Position numbers and translations under genes: made by a program
DNA from: Albula goreensis
Lineage: Eukaryota > Chordata > Actinopteri > Albuliformes > Albulidae
Reading direction: 5' to 3'
Length of the DNA: 64,000 nt
Assembly (NCBI GenBank): GCA_022829145.1
Contig: CM040741.1
Coordinates: 47,548,180 to 47,612,179, forward strand
Notes under the pieces: generated by a model
What the model was told of the DNA's origin: nothing
Databases searched by the model: none
Seen by the model: the letters and a program-made list of their open reading frames with translations, nothing else
Part shown: one piece after another, positions 1 to 13,320 of the stretch
Numbering within the stretch: position 1 is the first letter of the stretch
How the letters are laid out: every line of letters starts with the position of its first letter

Positions 1-1954
1 GGATTTATCGTCCGTGTCCAGACTTGAGAGATGTAAAGCAGCCCACGGGGGATTTAAAAGGAGAGGAGAGATGAATTTGTGCTCAATTTAATGCAGTAAA
101 TGTGGGGAGAAGACTTTGTAAATGTTAGAGCATTCTTCTTTAGCAGTTAGCCTGTCTGAACCACTGGTCTATTTCAGTTACATAGGAAATAAAAAAGACG
201 ATGTTCTCTCCAAAAAGCAAAATAAAAACAACCCCAGTATGGATATTCTAAAAGAGTACATAGCACTAAAGGGATTTAAGTAGAAAAACAACTAAATTAA
301 TCACAATCACCAAATAGTGAGTCGTGTGTATATAGTGTATATGGGGAAGCATGCGCATGTTTTGCATGTAGTGTATATGGAGAGCATATGTATGATTTGA
401 CTTTTGACACAGAACCCCAGCTTAATCGCCAAAATACCATCCATTTTCATGCAACAGAGTAGTTCTTTATCTGTCACCTTTGACAGCATATCTGCCAAGT
501 ACAAAATAAATGAACAAACTTGAATACATATTCAAATGGAAAGCAAAATTTCCTAGTGATTTTGTGCAATTACTTTTTCCTCAGGCTACTCATTTTAAAA
601 GTTGAATGCTCAACTGGACTCAGTGGTTTAGAGATGAGGTGGTTTAATACAATAGGACCTCTGAGATATGAATGAGCATGAAAGTCATTTGAAACTCTGA
701 AATCCGCTTATCTTTAAATTGAAAGAATTTGAATCCTTTGTTGGTTAGAATCATGTACTGAAGTACAATCAATAAATCAAGCTGTCAAGGTCTAAGCAGA
801 ACATTCAATAATTCTTTTCTATGTCTGCTCATCAAATAATATATTTTCGTAGGTGACTGACTATCTTTACCATCTCTTGCAAATCATTTTTGATTTGTTC
901 TCATCCTTCTTTTCTTCAAACATTGTTGGCTTGTGTTGATCTGTTGAGCATTAGCTTGCCAAGAATATTGTATATAAGTTTATGTTTTGACAATAAAGAT
1001 GTGTAAAAAAGCTTTTGTCAATAAGATGTTTTGTCTCTTCCCAATTTCTTTCATTTGCAGGAGATGGAGAAAACCTTGATATATTTTGATTTCATTGATT
1101 GAGCTTGGCATCCCAGCTTAAGCTTCTTTGTGCTGAGCACCTTTTTTCATTTTTCAAAGTATTGCCTTGTGCTCATTGTTCTTTTAATTAATAGTGCTAA
1201 TACTCTGACCAGTCAGGCTGACACTCTGATTATCAGTGTTGTTGTCCTCTAGATCTGTTAAGTGGTGCAGCAGTGCAATAGCTCTGTGTTGAGCTACTAT
1301 AGTGTGATATATTTCTGTTTGGCAGGGCAGTGGTAAATATTTTGTGCAGTCATATGGCCGTGCAGTGGTGTATTAGATCATTTTAAAGATGCAATGATGT
1401 AATATCTACCTTTAACAGTTAAGAGCACTTTAATATCTATTTCGACTGGCAGTTCTATGCTGTTAAAATGTCAGTCATCAGCTGATTCTTTAAACCTAGG
1501 GCAAACGGGGATGCTCTGCTCTTTCACAAGCGGCAGTGTCCAGTGTACTGACCTTTTCAAAATGTCAGCATTAATGGTTAATTACTGGAGGTGTAATTGG
1601 TTGGTGATTAGCCAGAGATTGTGTTATGTTCTGTCTTCTGTGTAAATTTGTTGGACGGTTCAGTTCTGAGTTTGTCAGATTTTACTGAAGGAAATAAAAT
1701 TTTAATTTAGCTTTACACACTACACCTAGGATGAACTTCACTGGTGATTAGGTAAGGATACCTTTGAGTGTGTGCCCACAAGAGGACCTGAACGTGAGGC
1801 TGTAGAACTTCAGTAAGAAAGAACCTCAGGGCTGAGGGCCAGTATACAAAGGTTTCGCCTGATAAAAATGTACAGTGCTGTTATTGAATGAGGCATTTTG
1901 TTGCAGTTTCTTACATTTGAGAGAGGCTGACAATCACAATAATTTTTCATTTAT
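1..1954. other. gene-free AT-rich DNA
   Basis: No coding, RNA or repeat feature is recognised. Short open frames (62-65 codons) have no family resemblance. No exon of an upstream gene runs in from the left edge. Confidence 0.7.
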
Positions 1955-2200
1955 CACTGCATCATCTCTCTCATCCTCCCATCCCTCATCATTTCTGTTC
2001 GCCCAATACCTTCATCACTTCTCTCTGATCTCTCCCCACCCTCCTCATCTTTCTGTTATCCTTCTCCATTCATTCATAACCTCTGATCTCTCATCCCCCC
2101 TTATGTTTTTTTCATTTCCAATCATCTTGACATCATGTTTTCAAACTCTACCCCTATCCACCACCCTAATCTCTGACCCCTAAGCACCACTGTCACTTGA
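1955..2200 (+). repeat. pyrimidine-rich low-complexity tract (TCATC/CTCTC words)
   Basis: The + strand is mostly C and T with recurrent TCATC, TCTCTC and CCCATC words. The open frame across it (1875-2183) is serine- and leucine-rich simply because of this composition. It directly precedes the purine-rich array at 2224. Confidence 0.7.
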
Positions 2201-2223
2201 TGACATCTCCATCTCAAATACTC

Positions 2224-2690
2224 AAATATGAGTGGTAATGATCAGAGAGTAAGGATCAGGACAGTATATAGGGGCAATATAGCAGAGCAATGTATTAAAG
2301 TGGTATACTGGAGCAGTAGATTCCCGAGGCAGAGATTGGAGCAGTATGCAGGAGCTGTAGATCAGAGCGGTATATCTTAGTTGTGAGATCGGAGCGATAT
2401 ATTGAAGCAGGGGATTGGAGGAATGTACTGGAATGATAAACTGGAATGACAGACATCAGAGCTGTATATCATAGTGGTATTTCCGAGCAGTATATTGTCG
2501 TGGTCAAGATCGGGACAGTATATCACAGTGGTAGATCAGAATGGTAGAGATTCATGTAATATATCATAGCAGTATACTGAGGTAGTAAAGAATGGAGTGG
2601 TATATTGGGAGTGGGGAGGACTGAAGCATTTTTAGAAGCAATGCTGAGACTGAAGAAGAATAGAAGGTATTAGAGACTGGAGTGGTTGCT
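2224..2690 (+). repeat. degenerate minisatellite of GATCGGAGCAGTATAT type
   Basis: The words GAGCAGTATAT, GTGGTAGATC, GGAGC(A/G)GTATA and ATCATAG recur about a dozen times, spaced roughly 25-36 bp and too diverged for a fixed period. The strand is purine-rich. It contains no significant open frame and is an old tandem array. Confidence 0.75.
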
Positions 2691-5039
2691 TAGTCAATAA
2701 AAGCAACCTTGTCAGCTGATGCTTGTTTTATATAATATGTAATTTTTCATCCAAATCTGTATCATTTTAAATGTTAGAGACAGGGACAGAGACAGAAGGA
2801 AACCATATTAAGGGAAAATTTCTTCTGTAAATTGAACAGGAACATACCATTGGATGGCTCATGTAATATTTAATTATTAGAGGATGTATCTGTATTCATG
2901 ATAACTGGATGGTTCATGTGTAATACATACTTATATCCTTCAGTATAACGAGTATTATTTATGGATGATTTTTGTTGTAGAATAACTAGGTTGTAGGGTC
3001 CTAGTTGACCACTGTTGAATCAGCAGGTCATGGGGTCCAAGCCGATCACTGTGAAATTGGGGTCTTTGGGGTCAGAACACAGCAGTTCTATAGCCCATAT
3101 CCTATCGCCTCTTTGTCTTGTTTGTTTGATTTTTCCTGTCCGCAAATCTAATGGCCAGCAGTAGTCCCTGGGTCCCTCAATGTAAATGGTGTGTTATGAA
3201 ACAGCAGGAGTTTATTACAGGGAGCAGTGCTGGAGCCCAGTCGGACTATGTGCTCACAGTCTGATGTATGAATATAAATAATAGAATGTCTTGAAATGTC
3301 ATTATGAGAATGCTAGCTGGTGTCTATTACTCCTGAGGTGTGTGCCGAGAACTCAGGAGGTGAGCTGGAATGTGTGGTTTAGGGGGTCACCTTTAAAGAT
3401 ACACTTAGAAAAGAAAATAGATTCCCTCCTTAACCAAAGTAGCCAATATAAACATCTTACACAAAATGTAATTATACAGTGCATTACATGATAATACAGA
3501 ATAAATCCAGCTGTGGGAACTCTTTGAGTGTGATCTCTATAATCTGTGTTTGTATGACACGGACCGCAATCAAGTCGGATCATCTTTCAACTTGAATAGC
3601 AAGAGTTTTATTTCCCTCTCATAAATGAGGTGAAACAGGGGATACAGGAAATGGCTGAACCTGCATAGACACAGAATAAATAACCTTAGAGGGGTTCATT
3701 ACCATGGAGACCTTACAATACTCTTTATGCAGCTGTAACCATCATACTGATGAGCACTGATATTTAAGAGGAAGTGTAACAGAACTTATGTTTTGGTTTG
3801 TTTTGTGGCTTCTACAAAGGAGTGAATCATGTGTCTTTATATTCACTTTTTTCATAAAATGTCCTGAATCACATTTCATTTGCCTATGTTAAGTGCATCA
3901 GGTGATTATAAAAGTTTAATGAAGCAGTAATTCCTAGCTTATGAAGATGATGTATATGTTTTATTAAGTTATGAACCTACACTTGATGTAGGGAGAGCCC
4001 AATATACAAATAAAAAATGGCATTGCGTTATCAATGTCATTTTGACTGAAGCTATGTGTGCTATCAGTATATATTGATGTTGAGAGTTTGTACTTGTTTT
4101 TATGTGTGTGAAATATATTGTGTGTTTATGAGTGAATTTATCTGGTCAGTAAAACAATGCAGTAAATTGAAAGATACCCATCATTCCTTTCTGCTCCTGA
4201 CACAGAATATTTTCCACCAGACATTCAGTAGAAATAAGCGAAAGAGAGTTTATGTTAGCCTTTTTTATCTTTTATCACTGTGTTTTTGCAAGACCTGCTT
4301 TGCCTCATATTACTGTGGATTTCATCCCTTCCCACTTAAATTCGATGTCCGCTTTCACCTGTCCTCGCCTACAAAGACTATCATTGATGGACGCAAGAGT
4401 CGGAAACATAGAGCAGTGATTCTCTTTGAAGACGTTTTCATTCTCAAAGAAATGTTGCACAAATCAATTTCCCATTGACCCCAGAACAGCGTCTGTATGC
4501 CGAACAGACCTCAGAGAGGAGCTTCTGCAAGTTGAACAGACCATAAAGTTCAGATTGTGAGATGATGAGGTCCCTGTCCTGCCGACTGACCTCAGACTGA
4601 ACAATCTCAATCAAACCTTCCCTCCCTTTCTCACTTCTGAAGAGCCAAAGCCTACACAGGCTCCACTCCTGAATTCAGTTCTTGTATTTCCTTTTTTCTC
4701 TCCCATCCTTTGTATTATTAAGACATAAAACTGTACCTGGGGAATTCCTTTATTTTAATAACAACACTGAATAGGTTCAGCTCCCACCTTAGGTTCTGGG
4801 TTTAATTTGCACACCGAATCCCTCAGTTACGGCTCCAATTTCACCTGGTATGTCATACCGTCTGGTGTGTCTATCCATCTGGATGTCTTATGTTTTGACC
4901 ACAGTCAGGGGCCTTATGTAATTGCTCAGACAGGCAAAGCCAATAATGGCAGCCAGTGATGGAATATCATCAGGTGTGATATTGTGACCTTTGTATGCTA
5001 CATTACTTAGAATGTCCATGTAATGTCCGTGTTCAGCAG
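2691..5039. other. gene-free AT-rich DNA
   Basis: Nothing recognised. The longest frame, 4056-4478 on +, opens with GTG and is Cys/Phe/Leu-rich with no domain. It is probably chance. Confidence 0.65.
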
Positions 5040-5200
5040 GAACAGTGCCATGCACAGCGCGACTTAGCAGTATGGTTCCGACGTAACCTCATCACTCGCG
5101 TTTGCTGAACCTAATTAGATTGACATTCCCCCCTAATTGCCTTTTCCTCCATAATAGCCAGTGTTAGTTAATTGTAATATCCCACATAATTAATCAAATG
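5040..5200. promoter_or_regulatory. candidate conserved non-coding element
   Basis: A CpG-containing stretch (GCGCGACTTAG, CCGACGTAACC, ACTCGCGTTTG) passes into a cluster of homeodomain-like cores (CTAATTAGATTGA, CCTAATTGC, GTTAATTG, ATAATTAATCAAATGA). No coding frame covers it. The call rests on composition and motif density only. Confidence 0.28.
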
Positions 5201-7880
5201 ACCATGCTGCCTAGAACATATGCCATGGTATTTTACAGTCTGTGGAAAATTATATCGGTGACGCATGGGCAGTGTCTTACAGCAACACTTGATGATGATT
5301 TCGATTTTCTCTTCGACCCTTTATTGCACAGAATCCGAGAAAAACAGTGCAGATGGATTGCTGTATCCAAACAAGGTGGTAAAAACATACAGTTCTGCTG
5401 TGCTCATTTTGCCATTAATTTAATGAGTTCTCCAATTACCCTCATAATTGCTCTCTTAGTGGAATGCGAAGACAAAGAGCACCGGGACTGCATTAGAACA
5501 ATTGTATCTACTGCTATATAAACCTGTCGTCTATGTGTAAATTATTTAAGGTGCTCATGAAACCATTTTATGTTTCATTTAAAATTGATCCTTATATGTC
5601 TATAAATTATGGAAAATTAGTTTTACAACATAAGAGATGGATAAACGAAAGCTTTACTTTCATTCATACTGTCATAACAGTTCCATACAAAATATACATT
5701 CCAAACAGCATTTCATTATTAAATGGCATGTCTGTTCTGCACTGAATATTCATTAAGTCATTTGTGATTGAAGTCTGAGAGTGAGACTGATGTGCTTGCT
5801 CAGCTGCCAAATATGCTGTCCTGTAGCTACTTGCAAGCTAGCATGCCAATGTTAAAATGGATATTTATGATTCGAGAGTCAGATAGCACTGGCAAGAGGT
5901 CCTTGTTGTGAGGAGAAATCAGAACAGGTAGATGGTAGAGTAAGAGGTAGATGGAGCTGCTGTTGCAGCAACATAAGTGGCAAGGGTGAGATCGACCATT
6001 TTGAAAAATGGTAAGCAAGCACAACAGTTGGTATAACCTCCAGACCTCAGCTAACTAATTAACTGTATTGATCAATTGAGCTACCTGGTAGTAATGGCTG
6101 ACCCTTATTTATTTAGTCCTTGATAGGTATTGCTGAGTTAGGGAATTAATTCTCAGAGCTCAGCCTGTAAATATCAGTGGCCATTTTTAGGAAGGGAAAA
6201 ATATTAAATAAGAGTGATACACTCATGCTCACAATGGAAATGCTCTCTAAATTATTTGATATCATGCATGAACAAAAATGTCATTTTTATTGTACAGGGA
6301 GCAGTATTTCTGCGCTCACACTGTGTTAAATACATCTGAGCCGGCTGCTGTTGAAGAAAACATATGTCAAACAAACGGCTGGTATTGGATTATTACCACC
6401 TCAAAGGGTCGACAAATTAGCCCTTCAGATCCTTTCCCAGATGGAAATGGAAATGGAAATGACTCTCACACTCTGAGTTGATAACAACCCAAAAATATGT
6501 CAGTTTTTTACACACGATGGTGTTTTGGTTTTAATCGCACATGGACGATGGAGATGTGCGATGTAGAGGGGGCGGCGGTTGTTCCACATCCCCTCAGTGC
6601 AAACAGCCTCTCATTTTCACAGCTCTGCATTCCACCTGGAAACACGGCCCTCATAACAAGCAGGGCCTGCTCAGAATACTAAACAACATCGGCAGCAATA
6701 CGTCAACTGAAATAAAGACAACACAAGCTTTCCATGAGTGATGCACAACAAGCACTTCACTCAGTATATTGTTGCATGCTGCTTGAGTTCATATGCACAT
6801 GTGCAAGTTTACAGCCAAGACCAAAAACAATCATCATCTTAATCGTCAATATTCACATTGGACTATGACAGGGTTAACGAATTGAAAATGTAGGGTATGT
6901 GACATTGTGTCAATGTGGTGATTAAATGCACTGCTATTAGGGCAAGTTGAATTTATGAAGCTTTCTCTCAAAACATTACCTACAACACTGTACTATTAAT
7001 CAACATGTAAAACATAAATAACTATTCGGTTAACTAAAATGAGGCCAGCCACACTATTCACTAATATATCCTGACACTTTCATGTTTTGGGGTTTTTCTT
7101 GGTTGTTTGAGTAATGCAATGCTCCTGTGTGTGTGCGTGTGTGTGTGTTGTGCTCTGGCTGACAGATGTTCTGTCTGTGATTTCACACCCACAGTGAATA
7201 TAACTTAATAATTATACCCAGCAGGAGGAGACTGTACAACCTGAAAAAAGCTATTTTCCCAAAAGAATTTCCTTCGGCAAAATTTCTCTCCCTTGCTCTT
7301 CACTTTCTTTGCTGTGCTAATTTCAGTATCACCTGACCCTTGTATCTTGGACTCCCTGTTTTGATTGGAGGACAGATAAGCAGTGAGAAGGTAAAGATGA
7401 TTTTTTTTTTGAGGAAGTGCCAGGCTCCTGGCAAGGTTACACTTCAGAACTCTCCAAGCCTGCACTGCCATTCACTGAAGTCCACCAGCTGCACTGTGCC
7501 ATTACTACACTGCTGGACTTGACTTTTTAATTCAGCTGGAGCAGGCAGGCTACAGATCAACCAGAGTGTGGAATTATGAACATTGAGATTCTCTGTTAAG
7601 TTCTTCCAACATTTCCCATAATGCCAAGTGAGAGCAGTTGAAAGATTCATAACTAAATCTTCCTGCAAACCAAACTGGAACTGCAAATCCCTCTTCAGAA
7701 GTGATTCAAATGGGTGCATGTCTTGGTCTCTGAATGGGTGAAGTCTGCATGAGTGAAGTAAGGAGTGGGATTGAAATCCTTTGGTAACTTGGTGTTATCA
7801 TTATGGCTATACCTGCAATCCCTGCTCCTGGTGATGGATAGATCAGGTACTTTTCTGGGTTTGGTGTGTGTGTAATTAGA

Positions 7881-7902
7881 GGTGGTGGTGGTGGTGGTGA
7901 TG
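7881..7902 (+). repeat. (GGT)n microsatellite
   Basis: Six GGT units followed by GATGGG. Short simple repeat. Confidence 0.85.
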
Positions 7903-10900
7903 GGAAGGGGGTTTAAACTCTCTATTCAGGATAAGTAAGGGCTCCTCATTCAAGCAGGTGTATGTCAGGTGCCATGAAGGTTTTAAAGAAAAGGCTAATG
8001 ACACTCAGCTGGTTCTCTCAATTATGACTAATACTTTGATACTGAAATCAAACCTGATTTCACAAACTTTTCTGAGCTTCATTCCTTTTGTAATGCTGAA
8101 GAAATGACAAGAAATGGTAGTGCATATGTAGCACAGTTCTAAATAGGCTGGTTTTAAAAATATAAAAAAAAAAACCACAGGTGTGGTGAGGGTTTGGTTC
8201 CTCTCTGGCCAGTCAGATCACCATTTCATAATTGCTGATGAAGAGCATGTGTTTGGGTATGACTGACTCCATAAGGAGTGTTTCTTTCTGCAGGAAACGG
8301 AATATTTGCTCATCAGATGAAGTCACCACACATACATTATGGCACATAAAAAAATCCTCTTTTCATCAATACAGCTTGATATGTTATCATTTTTATTTTG
8401 TACCTGCATCCCATCCAACTTGTTTTGATAGCCTAGAGGAAAAAGAAATCAACCTGCAGCCAACCCAAACCCCACATTTTAAAATGCTATATAAAATTCA
8501 AACATTAATAAATTTCAAATGTGATGTTCTTTTCACTCCCTCAAATGAAATTGTATCCTGTCAACCTTTACATTAACATTGAACAACAGGCCTAAGGCAG
8601 TGCTAGTCGCATTTGCTGACAGATATAAAAGCAGCAAACAGCCACAATAAAATAGCTGACATCATAGCTTCAACAGAAGATACAAGGATACACAGCCTAG
8701 AATGAGAGTATAAAGCTAGTGAAGGATGATTCCTGTGGTTTTATATGATGCATAACATCAGTAAGTGTCTAAAAGGGTAGCTAGTTGAATGATACGGCAA
8801 TGGCTTATGACTGCCCGGCTCTACATGGGTTGTGGAAGTGATAATGAGTAAATCTATCAATTAATGCATCAAACAGTGCAGTTAAATGCTTGTTTTACAG
8901 CAAATGAGAAGGCACAGCTGTTTTTGTTACAGTGTGCTGCCTTGATGCTGCTTGAAAAAGACACGCTTATTTACATGTTGTCTTAAATTTAATTATGAAT
9001 TCAGTGTCTTGTCCTGAAAATGTCATTTCTGCACTTTATCTGTTTGTACAATGGAGTGGTCCATGAAACAAGCCCAATTTCAGAATGAGTGGGAGTCAAT
9101 GGATGCAGTCTCAACTGTTAAAGCTTCTACAATAAAATATCTTCAAAATTCCAAAACAAAACAAAACACTAAATACAATAACCACATTGTTGCCATCAAC
9201 AATGAGTAATTCAGAGGCTGCATATCCGTAAAATGAAATCGTACTGTTTTCATTAAAAAACTGGCTAAAAAAGTTTCTAAAAGGACTGTAAAATGTCTAA
9301 AGACATGAAGTTGCCAAAAAACCTACCACACACTAACTTAAATGTTCTTTCAGACTGATGTGGAATTTGGCCCCCCAGCAATTATGCAATATTTTTCCTC
9401 TAAATTTTAATTTGGTGTGTTTTCTGTCTTAACTGCTGAGTAGAACAGTATGTGATTCAATGTGGCACACATTTACTTTAACTCAGTCCACATGCTTATT
9501 AGCTTCACTCGTGGTTATTAGATGGATAATTGAGATGATTAATTTACCACAGTGTGATGATTGTTTAACAAGGCACTTGAGAAGAAGCTATTGGGACAGT
9601 GTTAAGAAGAGCGATCTACTGATCACAAAAAAAGTCATGAATTGCCACAGGCCCCATAAAATATGTCATCCAGAGCTACAGTGTATCATTGAGTTTGATT
9701 CATGGTCAAGATGTGATCGCAAAGAACAGTCAGGCTGGAGAATAGATTTGGAAGTTTAACCGCTGAAGAGTCTGTGAGTCTTTAGGGTATAATATATAGC
9801 CTTGGATATCTGACATATTTAATATGGATACATGAGATACCCTCAGGTTTTTATAACTGTGTGGGGAGGGAGCCAGAACAATGCCCTAGATGGACAGTGA
9901 AAAAGTTGTTACAGAGCACTTTCTCTGGGTAAGTGACTGCTGGACACAGCAGGCCATCCGGACTGTGAGGAGGCTGGACAGGTTCACTTGAGCTGGGCTC
10001 TTTTTTTGTACATTGGAGGAAGTAAAAAGCTAAGTCCCTGTGACAGGTCATCTCCAGATATGGCTGCAATTGGGTTTTCCTCTGTTTGTCTGCAGAGTTA
10101 CACTTTCAATTTTCTGTAAACCAACTGAGACTGAAATGTGCGACACGGACTGAGCTTGTGTGAAATAATTCATTTGGCTGTAGACTGCCCTCGTCCCTGG
10201 GCCTTCTGTCAGTTAGGATGGGTGGCACTTTCACACAGTGTTATTGCTTTTTTATTCCCACAATGCTTTGGGCTTTGAGCATGGTCCTGCACCAGTGGTA
10301 GACAGCAAGGCCATAGGGACAGCATGTGAGTAATGTTTGCAGGCTATCAGTTATCTGTTTTGGTGTTAATGGAATATTCATTGACAGAACATGAGAACTT
10401 GTTCACAGAACCACTGAGAACTTACTTTGGTCATACATCCAAGAATTAGTTTCTCAGCATCATGTTAAACAAAGGTGATTGATTGCTTTTCTAATATGTT
10501 GATGAATTTACAGGTTTAGGTTTTAGTTGTTTTTTTGGCTTGTAGTCTGAAGACTGAAGGACAGGACATGACCAAGTTTGTAGCTGGGAATCCTTTTAAA
10601 ATGAAAGTGCAGCAAATGTGACTAATTCTCCTGCAGCTCTATCGATCTCTTTCAGCTGATCTGCTGTCCTATGAAAAATGCCAGTGCACACAGCTCCTGG
10701 CTGCTGAATGAAAGCTGTAAATGAAAGGAAAAGCTGGCTAAATAAATCATAGATCTCAGACACAGAAATATTTTCCAACCTTTGTTTCCAATGTAAATGG
10801 TATTTGTTTCATACCAGTACAGAAATCAGTCTGACTGGAATGATCATGATTAGGGTGACCACATCTGACTATTGCAACAGACATCAGCGCGATACTATTT

Positions 10901-13287
10901 CAGTCTAAACAACGGGAACCACACTGCAAATGTTTTGTTGGCCGGTCCATGCTGTGGTCACTAAAGAAAACAGTCTCTAAAGAAAATAGTCTCATAACAT
11001 ATGCAATGGCATTGGGGATACTTAAGATGAAAGAGATCTGAGCAGAGCGCAAATGAGCACCCAGGTATGTTGAAAGTTATCATGGTTACCATAATAAATT
11101 GGTCTGAAACACTTTATTTATGGTTTTTAAATCACAATGTGGGATATTATTCTTTCTTAATTGCAGCAGCTGGGGGAAGCAAGACAAAAGTAAAATTTGT
11201 GACTGTTCCACTAGCTGTGCGACGTCTGGTCACCCTGGTCAAGATTGTGGTGTATGCCATTTGGTGGGGCCAATGACTTCAGTCCTGGACATGAAGGAGT
11301 AGCTAATCAGAGATTACAGAGAAGTGGAAATGGTTATCTTTGAATTATTGAATAGGTAAATGTATCTTGCTTGTTAGACCCTATACCACCATCATAGAAG
11401 ATCTACTGACAGGAATTATGACAGGAAGTATGGCAGGGGTGTGGTATGATTGTTAATGTCAACTGAGTGAGGAGAAAGATGGAGGGTAAAAATTTTGCCT
11501 TTTTTGAAAGCTAAATTGCCATAAAATATAAGGGAGCTGTCAACACACAGTCACTCTGCTTGCAACCTGGAAGTCCCCTAAAAAATATATCCACAGTCAT
11601 ATCCCATGTTCTGTCCTTAGGATAAACAAGCCAATGTCAGTTACTAAAATGAATTTTATGAAAATAATGAGATGTTTAGACCGCCTCCAAGAAAGATTTG
11701 TTACAGTGATTTCAGTCATAGCTCTCAGTGTTGAGAAGTAAAATTGTGATTATCTTACAGTGGTTGGCATGTGTTATTTTTATTCTTTCCCCATTTTCTT
11801 CCGATTTGAAATGCTCAGTCATATTTACCGGCTGTAAATCTGCTACTATTGCTACAACCTCTGCTGTAAATCCAGGAGAACACAGGAATGCACATTCTGT
11901 CCCTATAAAACATGATGTTCAATGCCACTTCTTTTCACTCTGCATTCATCAGGTTGAGCTTATGCAGACACACCAAAGGATCATACTTCAAGTACAGGCA
12001 CACTGAGGGCATTCAGCCCATCAGCAGGGGCTACTGGACAGCTCTTTGTTGAGTATGACAACACGTTTTACTGTCAAACCTAAGCCTGGCTGACTTGGTT
12101 TGATTCTGTACCTGAACATAAGAGCAAAGACCGACTTACCCCTACTGATGAGTTTAGTTACAGTTGGCAACACTTTTACTTTTGGGAACACACAATGGAT
12201 AGTTTATCTTAGTTTTTTGTCACCTTCAGGTAGAGGTTGAAAGGATAACCCATTTACTGATGGTTGGACCCTAGCTATGAAATTGATTTATGTATTTAAA
12301 AATGTGGCAATTATGTAAATTATGAATATGTAATGCAGATAACAATCAGTAAAGGATTAAAGTATGGTTTATTAAAGTAGATTTCAGAGGATCAGTGTGA
12401 GTGTTGGCCAGCCTTGAAATGATATTTTTTGTATCTCAAAAGAGATTATTGTCTGTTCATTGTATGGATGTTTGCATGGAAACGAGATGATCTGGGTGCT
12501 GCAGGGAATGATGGAAATGATGCTGCAGCTTCCTTTTCTCTAACAGGTAAACATTTTTGAGAATGTGTCTTGAGTCTAATGTTGATTTCAACAACCAAGT
12601 ACTGGCTCAAGTTAGGGGGTTTCCGTATGGATGATGGAGGCCCAGGGCTGAGGTCTATCAAGGCACAAAATTACTAAATGATGTTATAAAAACAGTCCCC
12701 AAAGACCTTACCGCTGAAAAAAGGGTTTCATCTCTCAGTAAGGAAAGAACAGGAAAAAAGAGCCACCACATTGCTTAAGATTGCTTCATTTATTTTTTTC
12801 ATACTGGTCAAAACTTCATATGTAGAGCATACCTTTACCCATATGGAACATGTGTGGTCCAACAGAAAAACTGACTGTCAGGTGCTACTGTCAAAGCAGA
12901 GCTCCAAATCAGACTGAACTTCAAACTGTCATGCACACAGTTCAGAGACTCTTAAGTCAAAAATAGGAAGGGATCACTGCCAGCTAGCTCTATAGGCTTA
13001 GACAAGCCTACATTTATGATCTACCTTTAAATGAAATGTAGAAGATGCCTTTAAATTTGTATTAATCATAGTAAATAGATTCACTTTGTACATTTAAATA
13101 AGTATAGCAAGTAAATAAAAATGGTTATACATAACATAAAGAGCTTGTCTGCTTAAATATGTCTTTCATGAACGTGGAAGTTAGGGAGGAAGGGATCGCA
13201 AAAATTGTGTTCAATAGGCCTAAACATTTTTATGTAAGAAGACTTTTACTCCTCCTAAAGCCTACAAAAGATTTATCGCCACACTTG

Positions 13288-13320
13288 GTTCTCAGATCAC
13301 ACGTTGTGGGATCTGAGAAC
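13288..13320. repeat. short perfect inverted repeat (11-bp arms)
   Basis: GTTCTCAGATC (13288-13298) and GATCTGAGAAC (13310-13320) are exact complements around an 11-base spacer, with partial extra pairing (CAC/GTG) inside. It resembles a small cruciform. Nothing indicates a bacterial-type terminator or a full microRNA precursor. Confidence 0.85.

Noticed and set aside
4056..4478. 140-codon frame on the + strand
   Set aside because: It opens with GTG, has biased Cys/Phe/Leu/Ser composition and no domain, signal peptide or splice context. In a vertebrate desert a frame of this size is expected by chance.
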